Below the pieces are notes generated by a model that was not told the DNA's origin, made no database searches, and saw only the letters and a program-made list of their open reading frames with translations. From an uncultured beta proteobacterium (GTDB lineage Bacteria; Pseudomonadota; Gammaproteobacteria; Burkholderiales; Burkholderiaceae_C): a DNA stretch of 41,037 nt. Of the stretch, positions 25,183 through 34,318 are shown piece after piece (position 1 is the first letter of the stretch; each line of letters begins with the position of its first letter). The position numbers and the translations under genes are program-made. The stretch spans positions 1-41,037 of the forward strand of contig CAIYDK010000278.1 of assembly GCA_903924955.1 (NCBI GenBank). Direction: 5' to 3'.

Positions 25183-26232
25183 ATGACGTCAAGCGAAATT
25201 GCCAGCCCACTTTTTTCAGTTCTGGTGCAGCCCAGCGGGCGCACATTCCATGTCGATGCGGGCGAAGCGGTGCTGACCGCAGGGATTCGCCAGGGAATAG
25301 GGCTCCCGTATGGCTGCAAAGACGGAGCCTGCGGGTCTTGCAAATGCAAACTGCTATCTGGGTCGGTTGTTCACGGAGTTCACCAGAGCAAGGCCCTCAG
25401 TGCAGACGAAGCGAACTCCAACCTGATACTGACTTGCTGCGCCGTACCCCAGTCAGACCTGGTCCTCGAATCCCGCCAGGTTACTGAGATCGGTGCCATG
25501 CCCATTAAGAAGTTGCCAACACGGGTGACGTCCTTGATAAAGAAATCACCCGATGTCATGGCGTTACAGTTGCAACTGCCAGCCAACGACACCTTCGGTT
25601 ACCGCGCCGGACAATACATTGAGTTCATTTTGCGAGACGGGTCACGGCGCAGCTATTCCATGGCCAACGCACCGCATCTGGGCCCAAACATTGAACTTCA
25701 CATTCGGCATATGGTGGGTGGCAAGTTCACAGACCATGTGTTTGGCGACATGAAGGAGAAGGAAATTTTGCGCATAGAAGGCCCGTTTGGCTCCTTCTTC
25801 CTTCGCGAGGACTCCAGCAAGCCCATTATTCTCGTGGCATCGGGCACTGGCTTTGCCCCCATCAAAGCGCTGATCGAGCATATGCAGCACAAAGGAGTGA
25901 ATCGACCCGTCACGCTGTATTGGGGCGCCAGACGACCGGAAGATTTGTACATGCATGACTGGGTACAGGAGCAGCTCAAAAGTCTGCCCAATCTGCACTA
26001 CGTTCCAGTGGTATCTGATGCCACGGCGCAAGACGCCTGGACAGGTCGCACTGGTTTTGTACACCGCGCCGTACTTCAAGACCATCCTGACCTCTGCGGT
26101 CATCAGGTTTACGTGTGCGGAGCGCCCATCGTCGTCGAGTCGGCCAGGGCAGACTTCTCGTCGTTGGCCCAATTACCCCCGGAGGAGTTCTTTGCCGACT
26201 CCTTTACCTCAGAAGCCGATAAGGCACATTGA
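25183..26232 (+). CDS. 2Fe-2S ferredoxin/flavin reductase (CDP-6-deoxy-delta-3,4-glucoseen reductase-like)
   Basis: A 349-aa oxidoreductase. An N-terminal plant-type 2Fe-2S domain has C-x4-C-x2-C in YGCKDGACGSCKCKL, with the fourth Cys in LTCCAVP. An FAD domain follows with RSYSMANAP (RxYSxxN) and an NAD domain with VASGTGFAPIKALIEH and YVCGAPIVVE. It passes electrons from NADH to an acceptor. Many beta-proteobacterial genomes carry it under the name CDP-6-deoxy-delta-3,4-glucoseen reductase, but no such sugar-deoxygenation gene is near, so the true partner is unknown; an oxygenase or another redox enzyme is equally possible. The ATG at 25183 is the natural start. Confidence 0.88.
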   Translation: MTSSEIASPLFSVLVQPSGRTFHVDAGEAVLTAGIRQGIGLPYGCKDGACGSCKCKLLSGSVVHGVHQSKALSADEANSNLILTCCAVPQSDLVLESRQVTEIGAMPIKKLPTRVTSLIKKSPDVMALQLQLPANDTFGYRAGQYIEFILRDGSRRSYSMANAPHLGPNIELHIRHMVGGKFTDHVFGDMKEKEILRIEGPFGSFFLREDSSKPIILVASGTGFAPIKALIEHMQHKGVNRPVTLYWGARRPEDLYMHDWVQEQLKSLPNLHYVPVVSDATAQDAWTGRTGFVHRAVLQDHPDLCGHQVYVCGAPIVVESARADFSSLAQLPPEEFFADSFTSEADKAH

Positions 26233-26236
26233 ACGT

Positions 26237-26956
26237 TTATTCGCCCAGATAAGCGGCCCGCACGCGTGGGTCGTTGAGCATTTGCGCAGCGTCGCCTGAC
26301 ATGGTGACGATACCGGACTCCATAACGTAACCGCGGTTGGCGATAGCAAGCGCCCTGCTGGCATTTTGTTCAACTAACAGCACAGTGACGCCTTGCGCGT
26401 AGACATCACGCACCACTTCAAAAATCTTGTCCACCATGATGGGAGACAATCCCATTGAAGGTTCATCCAGCAACAGTACTTTGGGGCGGCTCATCAGCGC
26501 ACGTCCCATCGCCAACATTTGCTGCTCGCCACCCGACATGGTTCCCGCCAACTGGTCTTTGCGTTCGCGCAGGCGTGGAAAAATGGTAAACATCTTTTCC
26601 ATGTCAGACGCAATGCCATCCTTATCATCACGAATGTAGGCACCCATCTGCAGGTTCTCGATGATGGTCATGCGCGTGAATACGCCACGACCTTCTGGCA
26701 CCATGGCCAAACCTTGCTTGACCAGGTCCCACGGGCCCTGACCCCGAATGCTCTTGCCCAGGTATTCAATGTCGCCCGCATTGATGGGCAGCGTGCCGGT
26801 AATCGCCTTCATGGTGGTGGTTTTACCTGCTCCATTGGAGCCGATCAGCGACACCAGTTCGCCTTCGTGGACCTCAAAATCAACGCCCTTGACGGCCTGT
26901 ATTCCCCCGTAGGAAACCTTTAAACCGGTCACTTTGAGCAAAGTCTGTTTTGTCAT
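26237..26956 (-). CDS. livF: Branched-chain amino acid ABC transporter ATP-binding protein LivF
   Basis: A 239-aa ATPase of the HAAT (Liv) importer. Motifs: Walker A GSNGAGKTTTMKAITG, the LivF-like AMVPEGRGVFTRMTIIENL, signature MSGGEQQMLAMGRAL and Walker B VLLLDEPSMGLSPIM, where the SMGLSP form distinguishes LivF from LivG. The ATG at 26956 (MTKQTLLKV) lies 22 nt after livG. It is the last gene of livHMGF and is convergent with the flavoprotein reductase. Confidence 0.95.
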   Translation of the reverse strand: MTKQTLLKVTGLKVSYGGIQAVKGVDFEVHEGELVSLIGSNGAGKTTTMKAITGTLPINAGDIEYLGKSIRGQGPWDLVKQGLAMVPEGRGVFTRMTIIENLQMGAYIRDDKDGIASDMEKMFTIFPRLRERKDQLAGTMSGGEQQMLAMGRALMSRPKVLLLDEPSMGLSPIMVDKIFEVVRDVYAQGVTVLLVEQNASRALAIANRGYVMESGIVTMSGDAAQMLNDPRVRAAYLGE

Positions 26957-26978
26957 TGTCTTATTCTCCTGAAGCCGC

Positions 26979-27749
26979 CTAGTGGCCGCTAGTGCCCAGA
27001 TACGCTTCAATCACTTTTTCATTGCGCTGCACGTCCGCAGGCGTCCCTTCGGCAATCTGCTTGCCATAGTCCAGCACGGTCACGCGGTCACACAAGCCCA
27101 TGACCAGTTTGACGTCATGTTCGATCAACAAAATGGTGCGGTTGTCCTTGCGAATACGGTCAATCAATTCGCGCAGCATTACTTTCTCGGTAGCATTCAT
27201 ACCGGCTGCTGGTTCGTCCAACGCAATCAACTGCGGATCCGTCGCCAGTGCCCGCGCAATTTCCAGGCGGCGTTGGTCTCCGTAGCTCAGCGTGCGGGCT
27301 TTATAGTCAGCGAATTTACCAATGCCAACGTAGTCCAGTAACTCCTGCGAACGGGCGGCGATAGCGGCCTCCTCGGCCTTGAAACTCGCGGTCCGGAAAA
27401 CTGCACCAAGCAGGCCAGAATGGGTACGGATATGTCGCCCGACCATGACATTTTCCAGCGCCGTCATCTCGGCAAAGAGGCGAATATTCTGAAAAGTCCG
27501 CGCAATACCTGCCTTGGCGACCGCGTGCACCGCCGTTGGCTGGTAGGTTTTTCCCGCCAGCTCGAAACTACCGCTGTCCGGGGTGTAAAGACCTGTCAAC
27601 ACATTGAAAAAAGTGGTTTTACCAGCGCCGTTGGGGCCGATCAAGCCGTAGACCTGCCCACGCTTGATGTTGATTCCAACATCGCTCAGGGCCTGCAGGC
27701 CGCCAAATCGCTTGGAAACGCCGGAGACGTTAAGTACTGTATCTGTCAT
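26979..27749 (-). CDS. livG: Branched-chain amino acid ABC transporter ATP-binding protein LivG
   Basis: A 256-aa ATPase. Walker A GPNGAGKTTFFNVLTGLY, LivG-type GIARTFQNIRLFAEMTALEN, signature LSYGDQRRLEIARAL and Walker B IALDEPAAGMN are present; the AAGMN form is typical of LivG. The ATG at 27749 follows livM by 11 nt. It forms the ATPase dimer with LivF. Confidence 0.95.
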   Translation of the reverse strand: MTDTVLNVSGVSKRFGGLQALSDVGINIKRGQVYGLIGPNGAGKTTFFNVLTGLYTPDSGSFELAGKTYQPTAVHAVAKAGIARTFQNIRLFAEMTALENVMVGRHIRTHSGLLGAVFRTASFKAEEAAIAARSQELLDYVGIGKFADYKARTLSYGDQRRLEIARALATDPQLIALDEPAAGMNATEKVMLRELIDRIRKDNRTILLIEHDVKLVMGLCDRVTVLDYGKQIAEGTPADVQRNEKVIEAYLGTSGH

Positions 27750-27760
27750 GGTGGCTCCGT

Positions 27761-28843
27761 TCAGCTCTTCACGTTTTGCAAGGATTTGCCGTGCTCGGGC
27801 GAAGGCCACAGACCACGCGGACGCAACAGCATGACGCTAATCATGGCCAATGCAATCAACAGTTGACGCAGAATGGAAGCATCGAGTCGCCCGCCAGTCA
27901 TATCCTGCAGCGGGCCCGCAATGTAGCGCAACACCTCGGGCAGTGCCGACAGCAGAACCGCTCCCAGAATGACGCCAGGTAAATGGCCCACACCTCCGAG
28001 CACAACCATCGCCACAATCATCACAGACTCCATCAAGCTGAACGACTCTGGCGAGATGAAGCCCTGAAATGCCGCGAACATGGCGCCAGATACGCCACCA
28101 AACGTAGCACCCATGCCGAAGGCCAACAGCTTCAGGTTGCGGGTATTAATGCCCATGGCTTTGGCAGCGATTTCGTCCTCGCGAATCGCCATCCAGGCAC
28201 GTCCGACACGGGACAACTCCAACCGGTGGCAAATGACGACGCTGACAACGACCAGGGCCAAGAACAGGTAGTAGTACAAGGATACCGACGCGACCTCAAA
28301 GCCCGCTACTACAACTTTTTTACCCAGATCCAAGCCAAAGAAATGCAATGAATCAATCTGGCTAATGCCCTTGGGTCCATTGGTGATGTTGACGGGTTGG
28401 TCCAAGTTATTCAAAAACACGCGAATAATTTCACCAAATCCCAGCGTCACGATGGCCAGATAGTCACCCCGCAATCGCAATGTCGGCGCACCCAGCAGCA
28501 CACCAAAAAGACCCGCCAACCCGGCAGCCATCGGAATCACGATCCACAGCGGCGTATGCAAACCGGAAGGGAACATTTCGGCAATAGCAGGGAAGGTATC
28601 GGTGAGTTGTGGTGATGCCATCAGCCCAAACATGTACGCACCAATGGCGAAAAATGCGACATAGCCCAAATCGAGCAAGCCAGCATAGCCAACCACAATG
28701 TTCAGCCCCAGTGACAGTAGCACGAACAGCAGCGCCATGTCCGCAATGCGCACCCAGGCATTGCCAAAACTTTGCAGCAATAGAGGTAGGACCAACAGGC
28801 CAACGGCTGCGGCCAAGAAGGTAAATATTTTTTGATTCTTCAT
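27761..28843 (-). CDS. livM: Branched-chain amino acid ABC transporter permease LivM
   Basis: A 360-aa membrane protein with about nine to ten helices. LivM marks are GYAGLLDLGYVAFFAIGAYMF near residue 65, LRLRGDYLAIVTLGFGEIIR near 130 and the cytoplasmic coupling segment WMAIREDEIAAKAMGINTR. The start is the ATG at 28843 (MKNQKIFTFLA); LivH ends 13 nt upstream. Partner of LivH. Confidence 0.95.
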   Translation of the reverse strand: MKNQKIFTFLAAAVGLLVLPLLLQSFGNAWVRIADMALLFVLLSLGLNIVVGYAGLLDLGYVAFFAIGAYMFGLMASPQLTDTFPAIAEMFPSGLHTPLWIVIPMAAGLAGLFGVLLGAPTLRLRGDYLAIVTLGFGEIIRVFLNNLDQPVNITNGPKGISQIDSLHFFGLDLGKKVVVAGFEVASVSLYYYLFLALVVVSVVICHRLELSRVGRAWMAIREDEIAAKAMGINTRNLKLLAFGMGATFGGVSGAMFAAFQGFISPESFSLMESVMIVAMVVLGGVGHLPGVILGAVLLSALPEVLRYIAGPLQDMTGGRLDASILRQLLIALAMISVMLLRPRGLWPSPEHGKSLQNVKS

Positions 28844-28856
28844 TTGCGTGTGCTCC

Positions 28857-29786
28857 TCAAGCGCGATCTGCCACCCGCTCACCCAGCAAGCCAGAAGGCC
28901 GCAGCGTCAGCACAATGATCAGGACAATGAACGCAAAAATGTCGGAATAGTGACTACCCAGCACACCCCCCGTAAGGGCGCCGATATAGCCCGCACCGAT
29001 CGACTCGATCAGGCCCAGCAAAATCGCACCAACCACGGCACCAGCCAAATTGCCGATGCCTCCAAACACGGCTGCTGTAAATGCCTTTAACCCTGGCAAA
29101 AAACCCATGGCGTGCTGCGCAGTTCCGTAATTGGACGCGTACATGACACCTGCAATGGCGGCCAGGACGGCACCAATAATGAACGTAGCAGAGATCACCA
29201 CGTCAGGCTTCACGCCCATCAGACCGGCCACGCGCGGATTTTCAGCGGTTGCACGCATCGCACGCCCCAATTTGGTGTAATTCACCAGCCACATCAGGAG
29301 GCCCAGTGAAACTGCCGTGAATCCGAGAATCATGACTTGGGTTGGCGAGATCACCGCACCACCAATTTCGATGGGCGTGTTGGACAACAAGGTCGGATAA
29401 GACTTGAAGTTAGGCTTCCAGATGATCATCGCAAGCGTCTGCAACAGGATTGACATGCCGATAGCGGTAATCAGCGGCGCCAGTTTGGGGCTATTGCGCA
29501 AGGGTCGGTATGCGACCTTTTCAATCGTGAAATTCAGCGCCGCTGCCACGATGCACGCAATCACCAGCGCAATCAACAAAACAATGTACCCGGGAGTTCC
29601 GGGCATGGACTCCTGCATCAGACCAATGATGGTCCAACTGGTCAACGCCCCCACCATCATCACTTCACCGTGGGCAAAATTGATGAGGTTGATGATTCCG
29701 TACACCATGGTGTAGCCCAGCGCAATGAGCGCGTACATGCTACCCAACACCAGACCGTTGATGATCTGCTGTAACAAAATATCCAT
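28857..29786 (-). CDS. livH: Branched-chain amino acid ABC transporter permease LivH
   Basis: A 309-aa membrane protein with about eight helices. Family marks are QIINGLVLGSMYALIALGYT at the N-terminus, INFAHGEVMMVGA, and GRAMRATAENPRVAGLMGV, the ATPase-coupling loop. The ATG at 29786 follows GGAGAACC. It is the first gene of livHMGF; no substrate-binding protein (LivK) gene precedes it in the window. Confidence 0.95.
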   Translation of the reverse strand: MDILLQQIINGLVLGSMYALIALGYTMVYGIINLINFAHGEVMMVGALTSWTIIGLMQESMPGTPGYIVLLIALVIACIVAAALNFTIEKVAYRPLRNSPKLAPLITAIGMSILLQTLAMIIWKPNFKSYPTLLSNTPIEIGGAVISPTQVMILGFTAVSLGLLMWLVNYTKLGRAMRATAENPRVAGLMGVKPDVVISATFIIGAVLAAIAGVMYASNYGTAQHAMGFLPGLKAFTAAVFGGIGNLAGAVVGAILLGLIESIGAGYIGALTGGVLGSHYSDIFAFIVLIIVLTLRPSGLLGERVADRA

Positions 29787-30068
29787 AAGGTTCTCCGAAT
29801 TTTTGGCCGACGTCCAAATCATCCCTCGGTTGCGCAGCCATTTGAAAGTCTGAAGATGCAGCCTAGAGGGCCATACCTGATCATTAGCAAAGAGCTTGCC
29901 ACCATAACTAGGGCGTACGGCAAGTGAAGCGAATTGTAGTCAAGGGCTGGCTTCTGGGGGCTCGCCCTGCATTTGGGTTTACCCCTAGCCACGGTGTCAC
30001 ATCAGCGGAATCTTTCGAAAGTTAGCGCAGCTAATAGTGTGCCGCAGTTTCCCCGACAAGCCCGCACA
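29787..30068. other. Intergenic region upstream of livH
   Basis: This 282-nt stretch lies before livH and after rarA, both on the minus strand, and should hold the livH promoter and perhaps the end of the rarA transcript. I see no gene, no clear hairpin with a T-run, and no binding-protein remnant. A promoter cannot be placed with confidence. Confidence 0.4.
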
Positions 30069-31382
30069 TCAGGACGAAGCATCCGGGACGGGGCGATTCG
30101 CTACATTGAGCGCTTTCATTTGCCGCATCTTTTCCGCGATCCGGATTTCAAGCCCGCGCTCTACCGGACGGTAAAAACACGGTGCGGCCATGCCATCGGG
30201 CAAATAGCGCTCACCCGCCGCAAATCCGTCACGCTCATCGTGCGCGTACCGGTACCCCTTGCCATAGTCCAGCGATTTCATCAATTGGGTCGGTGCATTG
30301 CGCAAGTGCATCGGAACAGGCCGGGTACCCTCCTTCTTGACCAGTGCCCGGGCCTCATTGAACGCCTGGTAAACGGCATTGGATTTGGGTGCCACGGCCA
30401 GATAAACCGCGCACTGCGCCAGGGCCAGTTCACCCTCTGGGCTACCCATGCGCTCGTACACATCGGCTGCGTCCAGCGACAACCGCAATGCTCTGGGGTC
30501 GGCAAGACCAACATCTTCGCTGGCCATGCGAATGAGACGCCGTGCCAGGTAACGCGGATCCGCTCCACCATCGAGCACGCGCACCAGCCAATACAGCGCC
30601 GCATCGGGGTCCGAACCACGCACCGACTTGTGCAGCGCGCTGATGGAGTCGTAGAACTGATCACCCCCTTTGTCATAGCGCCGCATGCGCTCACCCAGGA
30701 CCTTGATGAGCCACAAGTCTGTGATCTGCTCCAGGCGCTCTTGTCTGGCAGCCACAGCCAGGGTCTCCAGCGTGTTCAGGAGGCGCCTTGCATCACCGTC
30801 CGCGTACGCGATCAAACGATCAATCGCTATGCTTTCAATAGCGGGCAACGCACATTCGACGAGGGCTGCGCTCACAATTTGCTTAAGGTCCTGCTCTGTG
30901 AGAGGTTGCAGTACATAAACCGCTGCACGCGAGAGAAGCGCGGCATTCACCTCAAAGGACGGGTTCTCGGTTGTCGCACCAATGAAGGTAAACAGGCCGC
31001 TTTCCACATGCGCCAAAAATGCATCCTGCTGACTTTTGTTGAACCGGTGCACCTCGTCCACAAACACGATGGTCCGCCGCCCGTGCGCCAGTGCCACTTG
31101 CGCCTGCTCCACTGCCTCCCGAATGTCCTTAACGCCCCCCAGGACAGCACTGATTGAAATGAATTGCGCGTCAAACGCGTCAGCCATCAACCGCGCGATG
31201 GTGGTCTTTCCAACCCCAGGAGGCCCCCATAGGATGCAACTATGGGGCTGGCCCGACTCAAACGCCAGTCTCAATGCCATACCTTCCCCCAGCACATGTT
31301 GCTGCCCGACGACCTCCCTCAGGCGCCTGGGGCGCAAGCGCTCGGCCAGCGGTTGGAGGTTGGGGCTTGATGTAGAGGTCAC
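30069..31382 (-). CDS. rarA: Replication-associated recombination protein RarA (MgsA)
   Basis: A 437-aa AAA+ ATPase that acts at stalled replication forks. It has the opening [19 protein letters not shown], Walker [16 protein letters not shown], Walker [21 protein letters not shown], sensor-type [19 protein letters not shown] and the C-terminal tetramerisation part with [20 protein letters not shown] chose the GTG at 31382 ([16 protein letters not shown]), which gives a typical length; an upstream TTG at 31448 and a GTG at 31436 are in frame but not family-like. Residues [20 protein letters not shown] are encoded by a copy of the 45-bp repeat. It is divergent from the CoA hydrolase gene. Confidence 0.94.
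   Translation of the reverse strand: MTSTSSPNLQPLAERLRPRRLREVVGQQHVLGEGMALRLAFESGQPHSCILWGPPGVGKTTIARLMADAFDAQFISISAVLGGVKDIREAVEQAQVALAHGRRTIVFVDEVHRFNKSQQDAFLAHVESGLFTFIGATTENPSFEVNAALLSRAAVYVLQPLTEQDLKQIVSAALVECALPAIESIAIDRLIAYADGDARRLLNTLETLAVAARQERLEQITDLWLIKVLGERMRRYDKGGDQFYDSISALHKSVRGSDPDAALYWLVRVLDGGADPRYLARRLIRMASEDVGLADPRALRLSLDAADVYERMGSPEGELALAQCAVYLAVAPKSNAVYQAFNEARALVKKEGTRPVPMHLRNAPTQLMKSLDYGKGYRYAHDERDGFAAGERYLPDGMAAPCFYRPVERGLEIRIAEKMRQMKALNVANRPVPDASS
30824..30868. repeat. 45-bp dispersed repeat, copy inside rarA
   Basis: Ungapped alignment to the rfbD copy in the same orientation gives 33 of 45 identical bases, the best pair in the window, including CGCACATTCG and CGAGGGCT with one mismatch between them. 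Both copies are read in the same frame: rarA gives [14 protein letters not shown] and rfbD gives [14 protein letters not shown]. Confidence 0.68.
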
Positions 31383-31539
31383 TGCACGAAATGATGGGCG
31401 TCTGCCCGAGTTTAAGCGGCCAATCAGGGAACCCACCCTAACTCCCAACGGAATTGATATATGGCAATGTCAGCAAAAACCAGCCCCACTAAAGTCACCC
31501 CGTTCACTGCAATCCAAATTCAATACCTGGAGACAATCC

Positions 31540-33660
31540 ATGCCAACACCCCTGATGATCGATTCCATCGACGCCGCCGTCGACCATGTGCTGGACACAA
31601 CTCCGGGTGACATCGTGTTGGGCATTCCGCTCGGCGTTGGCAAGCCCAACCCGTTTGTCAACGTACTCTACCGCCGTGTAAAGGCCAACCCTGCCCGTCG
31701 TTTAAAGATCATCACCGCGCTCTCGCTGGAAAAGCCGGTAGGGAAAAGCGAACTGGAGCGGCATTTTCTGGCACCGCTAGTAGAGAGGGTTTTCGAAGAC
31801 TATCCCGACCTGGAATACGTCAAGGACCTGCGTGGCGGGGGACTGCCCGCCAACATTGAGGTCTGCGAAGTTTTCATGAAAACCGGTGACTACCTCGGCA
31901 ATGAAGTCGCCCAGCAAAACTACATGTCCACCAACTACACGCATATCGCGCGAGACATGGTTTCGCAAGGAATGAATGTGATGGCGCAGGCCGTGGCGTG
32001 CAAGGAAGACAGCAACGGATTGCGGCTGAGTCTGTCCAGCAACCCGGATGTTGTAATGGAAGTGATGGAGATGTTCCGAGAATCCGGCAAAAAATTCACA
32101 GCCGTGGGCGTTATCAACAATCAGATGCCGTTCATGCCCAATACAGCCGAAGTGAAACCGGCCTTCTTTGATATTTTGGTTACGGACCTGGCAGGCACGC
32201 ACGCAGTTTTTGCCCCTCCCAATAACAAAGTGAGTCTTACTGATTACTCGATCGGCCTGCATGCATCGAGCCTTGTCACCGACGGAGGCACGCTACAGAT
32301 CGGCATCGGGTCACTGGGTGATGCCATTGGTCAAGCTCTGATCGTGCGCGACCGCCACAGCACCGAATACCGGCGAATTCTGGAATCCTTGTGCCCAGAC
32401 GGATTGGCTGGACGCGACTTCAGTCGCTTTGACACCGGCCTGTACGGCTGCTCAGAGATGTTTGTAAACGGCTTTCTCAAGCTCATTGAGGCAGGCATCA
32501 TTCGCCGCGAAGTATTCAGCGACGTTGTGCTTCAACAGCTGCTCAACAAGGGGGTTATCAGCGACGCAACGGTCACACCACAAACCCTTAGGGCCTTATT
32601 GGACTCGGGTCGCGTGCGTTCCCCGGTCGGAGCAGAAGACCTCGCGTACTTACAACGTTTTGGCGTCGTGCGTGCCGATGTAACCCAGGTAGGTGAACTC
32701 CTTGCTATGGGCGAGCTGCAATGTAGCGCCAACCTTCACGAGGACGCTGCCTTCGACTTTGTCTGCCAGCACATGCTGGGCACCCGTCTACTGGGTGGCA
32801 TCTTTATGACAGGTGGCTTCTTCCTGGGACCGCGTGATTTTTATGAGCGCCTGCGAACCATGCCGCCGCATGAGCTGGCCAAGATCGATATGACGCGCAT
32901 CGACTTCATCAATCAGCTCTATGGTCAGGAAGACCTCAAACGCGCCCAGCGACGCAATGCCCGCTTTATGAATACCACCATGATTGTGACCCTCCTGGGT
33001 GCAGCAGCCAGTGATGCACTAGAGTCAGGACAGGTTGTCAGCGGGGTTGGCGGGCAATACAACTTTGTTGCAATGTCGCACGCCCTGACTGATGCACGAC
33101 TCATCATGATGCTGCGCTCCACCCACGACAATAAGGACGGACTCAAGAGCAGCATCGTGTGGAACTACGGCCACGTCACCATTCCCCGCCACCTACGCGA
33201 CATCGTCATCACCGAATACGGCGTAGCCGAACTCCGTGGCCAGCCCGATAGTGAAGTCATTAAGCGTCTGATCGCGGTAGCCGACTCGCGCTTCCAGGAC
33301 GATCTGGTCAAGCAAGCCAAGGCCCATGGCAAGTTGGATGCGCATTATGAGGTTCCCGAGCGATATCGCAAAAACCTTCCACAAGCACTCATCGAAAAGC
33401 TCCGCCCCTGGGCGGAAGCTGGCTTGCTGCCAGACTTCCCATTTGGGACCGATCTGACCAAGGAAGAATTGCACATCGTTAGAGCTCTCAAGAAACTCAA
33501 ACATGCATCTGAGCATCCGACTGAACTGTTGTCACTGGCCCTCAAGAGTTTTTGGGGTGGCAAGGAAATGCCACAGCCGTACCAAGAGCGACTCGGACTG
33601 GCCGATGCGCACAGCTTCAAGGACACAGTGATGCGCCGCCTGTTAGCCGGCAACTTGTAA
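31540..33660 (+). CDS. Acetyl-CoA hydrolase/transferase family protein
   Basis: A 706-aa class I CoA-transferase-like enzyme, which moves CoA between short acyl groups or hydrolyses acyl-CoA. Marks are GDIVLGIPLGVGKPNPFVNVLYRR near the N-terminus, DGGTLQIGIGSLGDAIGQAL, GQVVSGVGGQYNFVAMS and ITEYGVAELRGQPD; in family members the Glu of the EYGVA block is close to the catalytic centre. The start at 31540 (MPTPLMIDSIDAA) follows CTGGAGAC; the frame is open far upstream as an antisense shadow of rarA. It stands alone, divergent from rarA. Substrate preference (acetate, succinate or other) cannot be told. Confidence 0.87.
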   Translation: MPTPLMIDSIDAAVDHVLDTTPGDIVLGIPLGVGKPNPFVNVLYRRVKANPARRLKIITALSLEKPVGKSELERHFLAPLVERVFEDYPDLEYVKDLRGGGLPANIEVCEVFMKTGDYLGNEVAQQNYMSTNYTHIARDMVSQGMNVMAQAVACKEDSNGLRLSLSSNPDVVMEVMEMFRESGKKFTAVGVINNQMPFMPNTAEVKPAFFDILVTDLAGTHAVFAPPNNKVSLTDYSIGLHASSLVTDGGTLQIGIGSLGDAIGQALIVRDRHSTEYRRILESLCPDGLAGRDFSRFDTGLYGCSEMFVNGFLKLIEAGIIRREVFSDVVLQQLLNKGVISDATVTPQTLRALLDSGRVRSPVGAEDLAYLQRFGVVRADVTQVGELLAMGELQCSANLHEDAAFDFVCQHMLGTRLLGGIFMTGGFFLGPRDFYERLRTMPPHELAKIDMTRIDFINQLYGQEDLKRAQRRNARFMNTTMIVTLLGAAASDALESGQVVSGVGGQYNFVAMSHALTDARLIMMLRSTHDNKDGLKSSIVWNYGHVTIPRHLRDIVITEYGVAELRGQPDSEVIKRLIAVADSRFQDDLVKQAKAHGKLDAHYEVPERYRKNLPQALIEKLRPWAEAGLLPDFPFGTDLTKEELHIVRALKKLKHASEHPTELLSLALKSFWGGKEMPQPYQERLGLADAHSFKDTVMRRLLAGNL

Positions 33661-33990
33661 GACCTGAGGTCGTCACATAAAAATGCACTTGCCGTCCTTG
33701 CACCGGATGGACTGCTCGACACCGTGATTCAGGATCTCGAATGGTGTCCAGGCATGGGTCGGCCATTTCTACACCGAACCATTGGGTCGGTGGAGGCAAC
33801 AAACGCCATTGGTGCGTTGAAGTCCAAGCTGGCTTTAGCCCTGGGCAGTTCAGCTAGCCTAAGTGAATACGTCACGAGCAACTATTTGGTGCTGCACGTG
33901 CAGATTGACGAAAATATACACCTGCTGTCGATCAAGCAACACCGCCAGCTTTCGTTTGATTTTGAGGCGCATTGGGGTGCTGGCACTTGA
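33661..33990 (+). CDS. Unrecognised ORF directly after the CoA hydrolase, same frame
   Basis: The frame stays open for 109 codons after the TAA of the CoA hydrolase gene and ends at 33988-33990. The only credible start is the GTG at 33724 (88 aa), with no good Shine-Dalgarno site. The sequence (LEWCPGMGRPFLHRTIGSV, SEYVTSNYLVLHVQIDENI, HLLSIKQHRQLSFDFEAHW) reads like protein, with a strand-rich C-terminal half, but I do not recognise a family. It could be a small gene, a decayed gene or a former extension of the upstream protein. The opposite strand has a similar-length ORF that I judged to be a shadow. Confidence 0.3.
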   Translation, partial: DLRSSHKNALAVLAPDGLLDTVIQDLEWCPGMGRPFLHRTIGSVEATNAIGALKSKLALALGSSASLSEYVTSNYLVLHVQIDENIHLLSIKQHRQLSFDFEAHWGAGT

Positions 33991-34019
33991 ACCCACATAT
34001 CGATACTGACAATCAGCAC

Positions 34020-34046
34020 TCAAGTTCAACCGTTTCCCGTCGATAA
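34020..34046 (+). promoter_or_regulatory. Sigma-28 (FliA) type promoter of the yjfB unit
   Basis: TCAAGTTC (34020-34027), an 11-nt spacer, then GTCGATAA (34039-34046). The flagellar sigma-28 consensus is TAAAGTTT-N11-GCCGATAA; the match is six of eight in the first box, seven of eight in the second, with the exact spacing. Transcription would begin about 28 nt before the yjfB ATG. Confidence 0.75.
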
Positions 34047-34081
34047 AAAGATACGATTGAAGCCGTCTAGAAAGCGCCCCC

Positions 34082-34282
34082 ATGAACATTACCAGTATGT
34101 CTTCGGTACAGGCAGCGGCATCTGCCGCTCAGAGTGATACTGCCGACAGCGTGAACATTTTGGTGTTGAAAAAGGCTCTGGATATGCAGGCCACCACAGC
34201 GATGACATTATTACAAACGCTGCCTCAACCGCCCTTGGCGACCATTGGTTCAGTCGGGACAAAAGTGAATACATTTGCTTGA
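34082..34282 (+). CDS. YjfB-family putative motility protein
   Basis: A 66-aa protein matching the YjfB_motility family: VNILVLKKALDMQATTAMTL in the middle (family pattern VLKKALDxQAxxALxLLQ) and LPQPPLATIGSVGTKVNTFA at the end (family pattern LPQPP...GxxVNTFA). It has no signal peptide or helix long enough for a membrane. Its exact role in motility is unknown, and the family name comes from genomic links to flagellar genes. It stands behind a strong sigma-28-type promoter and 36 nt before the next gene. The ATG at 34082 has only a weak AGAAAG ribosome site. Confidence 0.85.
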   Translation: MNITSMSSVQAAASAAQSDTADSVNILVLKKALDMQATTAMTLLQTLPQPPLATIGSVGTKVNTFA

Positions 34283-34318
34283 AATATTGAGACCGCTGGT
34301 TGTCCACAATAACGCCGT

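Larger units (their letters stand above)
33661..34081. other. Gap between the CoA hydrolase gene and the yjfB gene
   Basis: A 421-nt stretch holding the doubtful ORF above (to 33990) and the sigma-28-type promoter at 34020-34046. I see no terminator hairpin with a T-run for the CoA hydrolase gene. Confidence 0.5.

Noticed and set aside
30000-30040. Possible further copy of the 45-bp repeat in the livH upstream gap
   Set aside because: Only a short GCGCAGCTAATAG-like match is seen, without the ends of the repeat.
29973-31157. Open frame of 394 codons antisense to rarA
   Set aside because: The opposite strand encodes a full RarA with all AAA+ motifs; this frame has no family signs and arises from codon bias.
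33859-34089. Minus-strand ORF of 76 codons opposite the doubtful ORF before yjfB
   Set aside because: It runs through the sigma-28-type promoter and the yjfB start and shows no family motif; it looks like a shadow.
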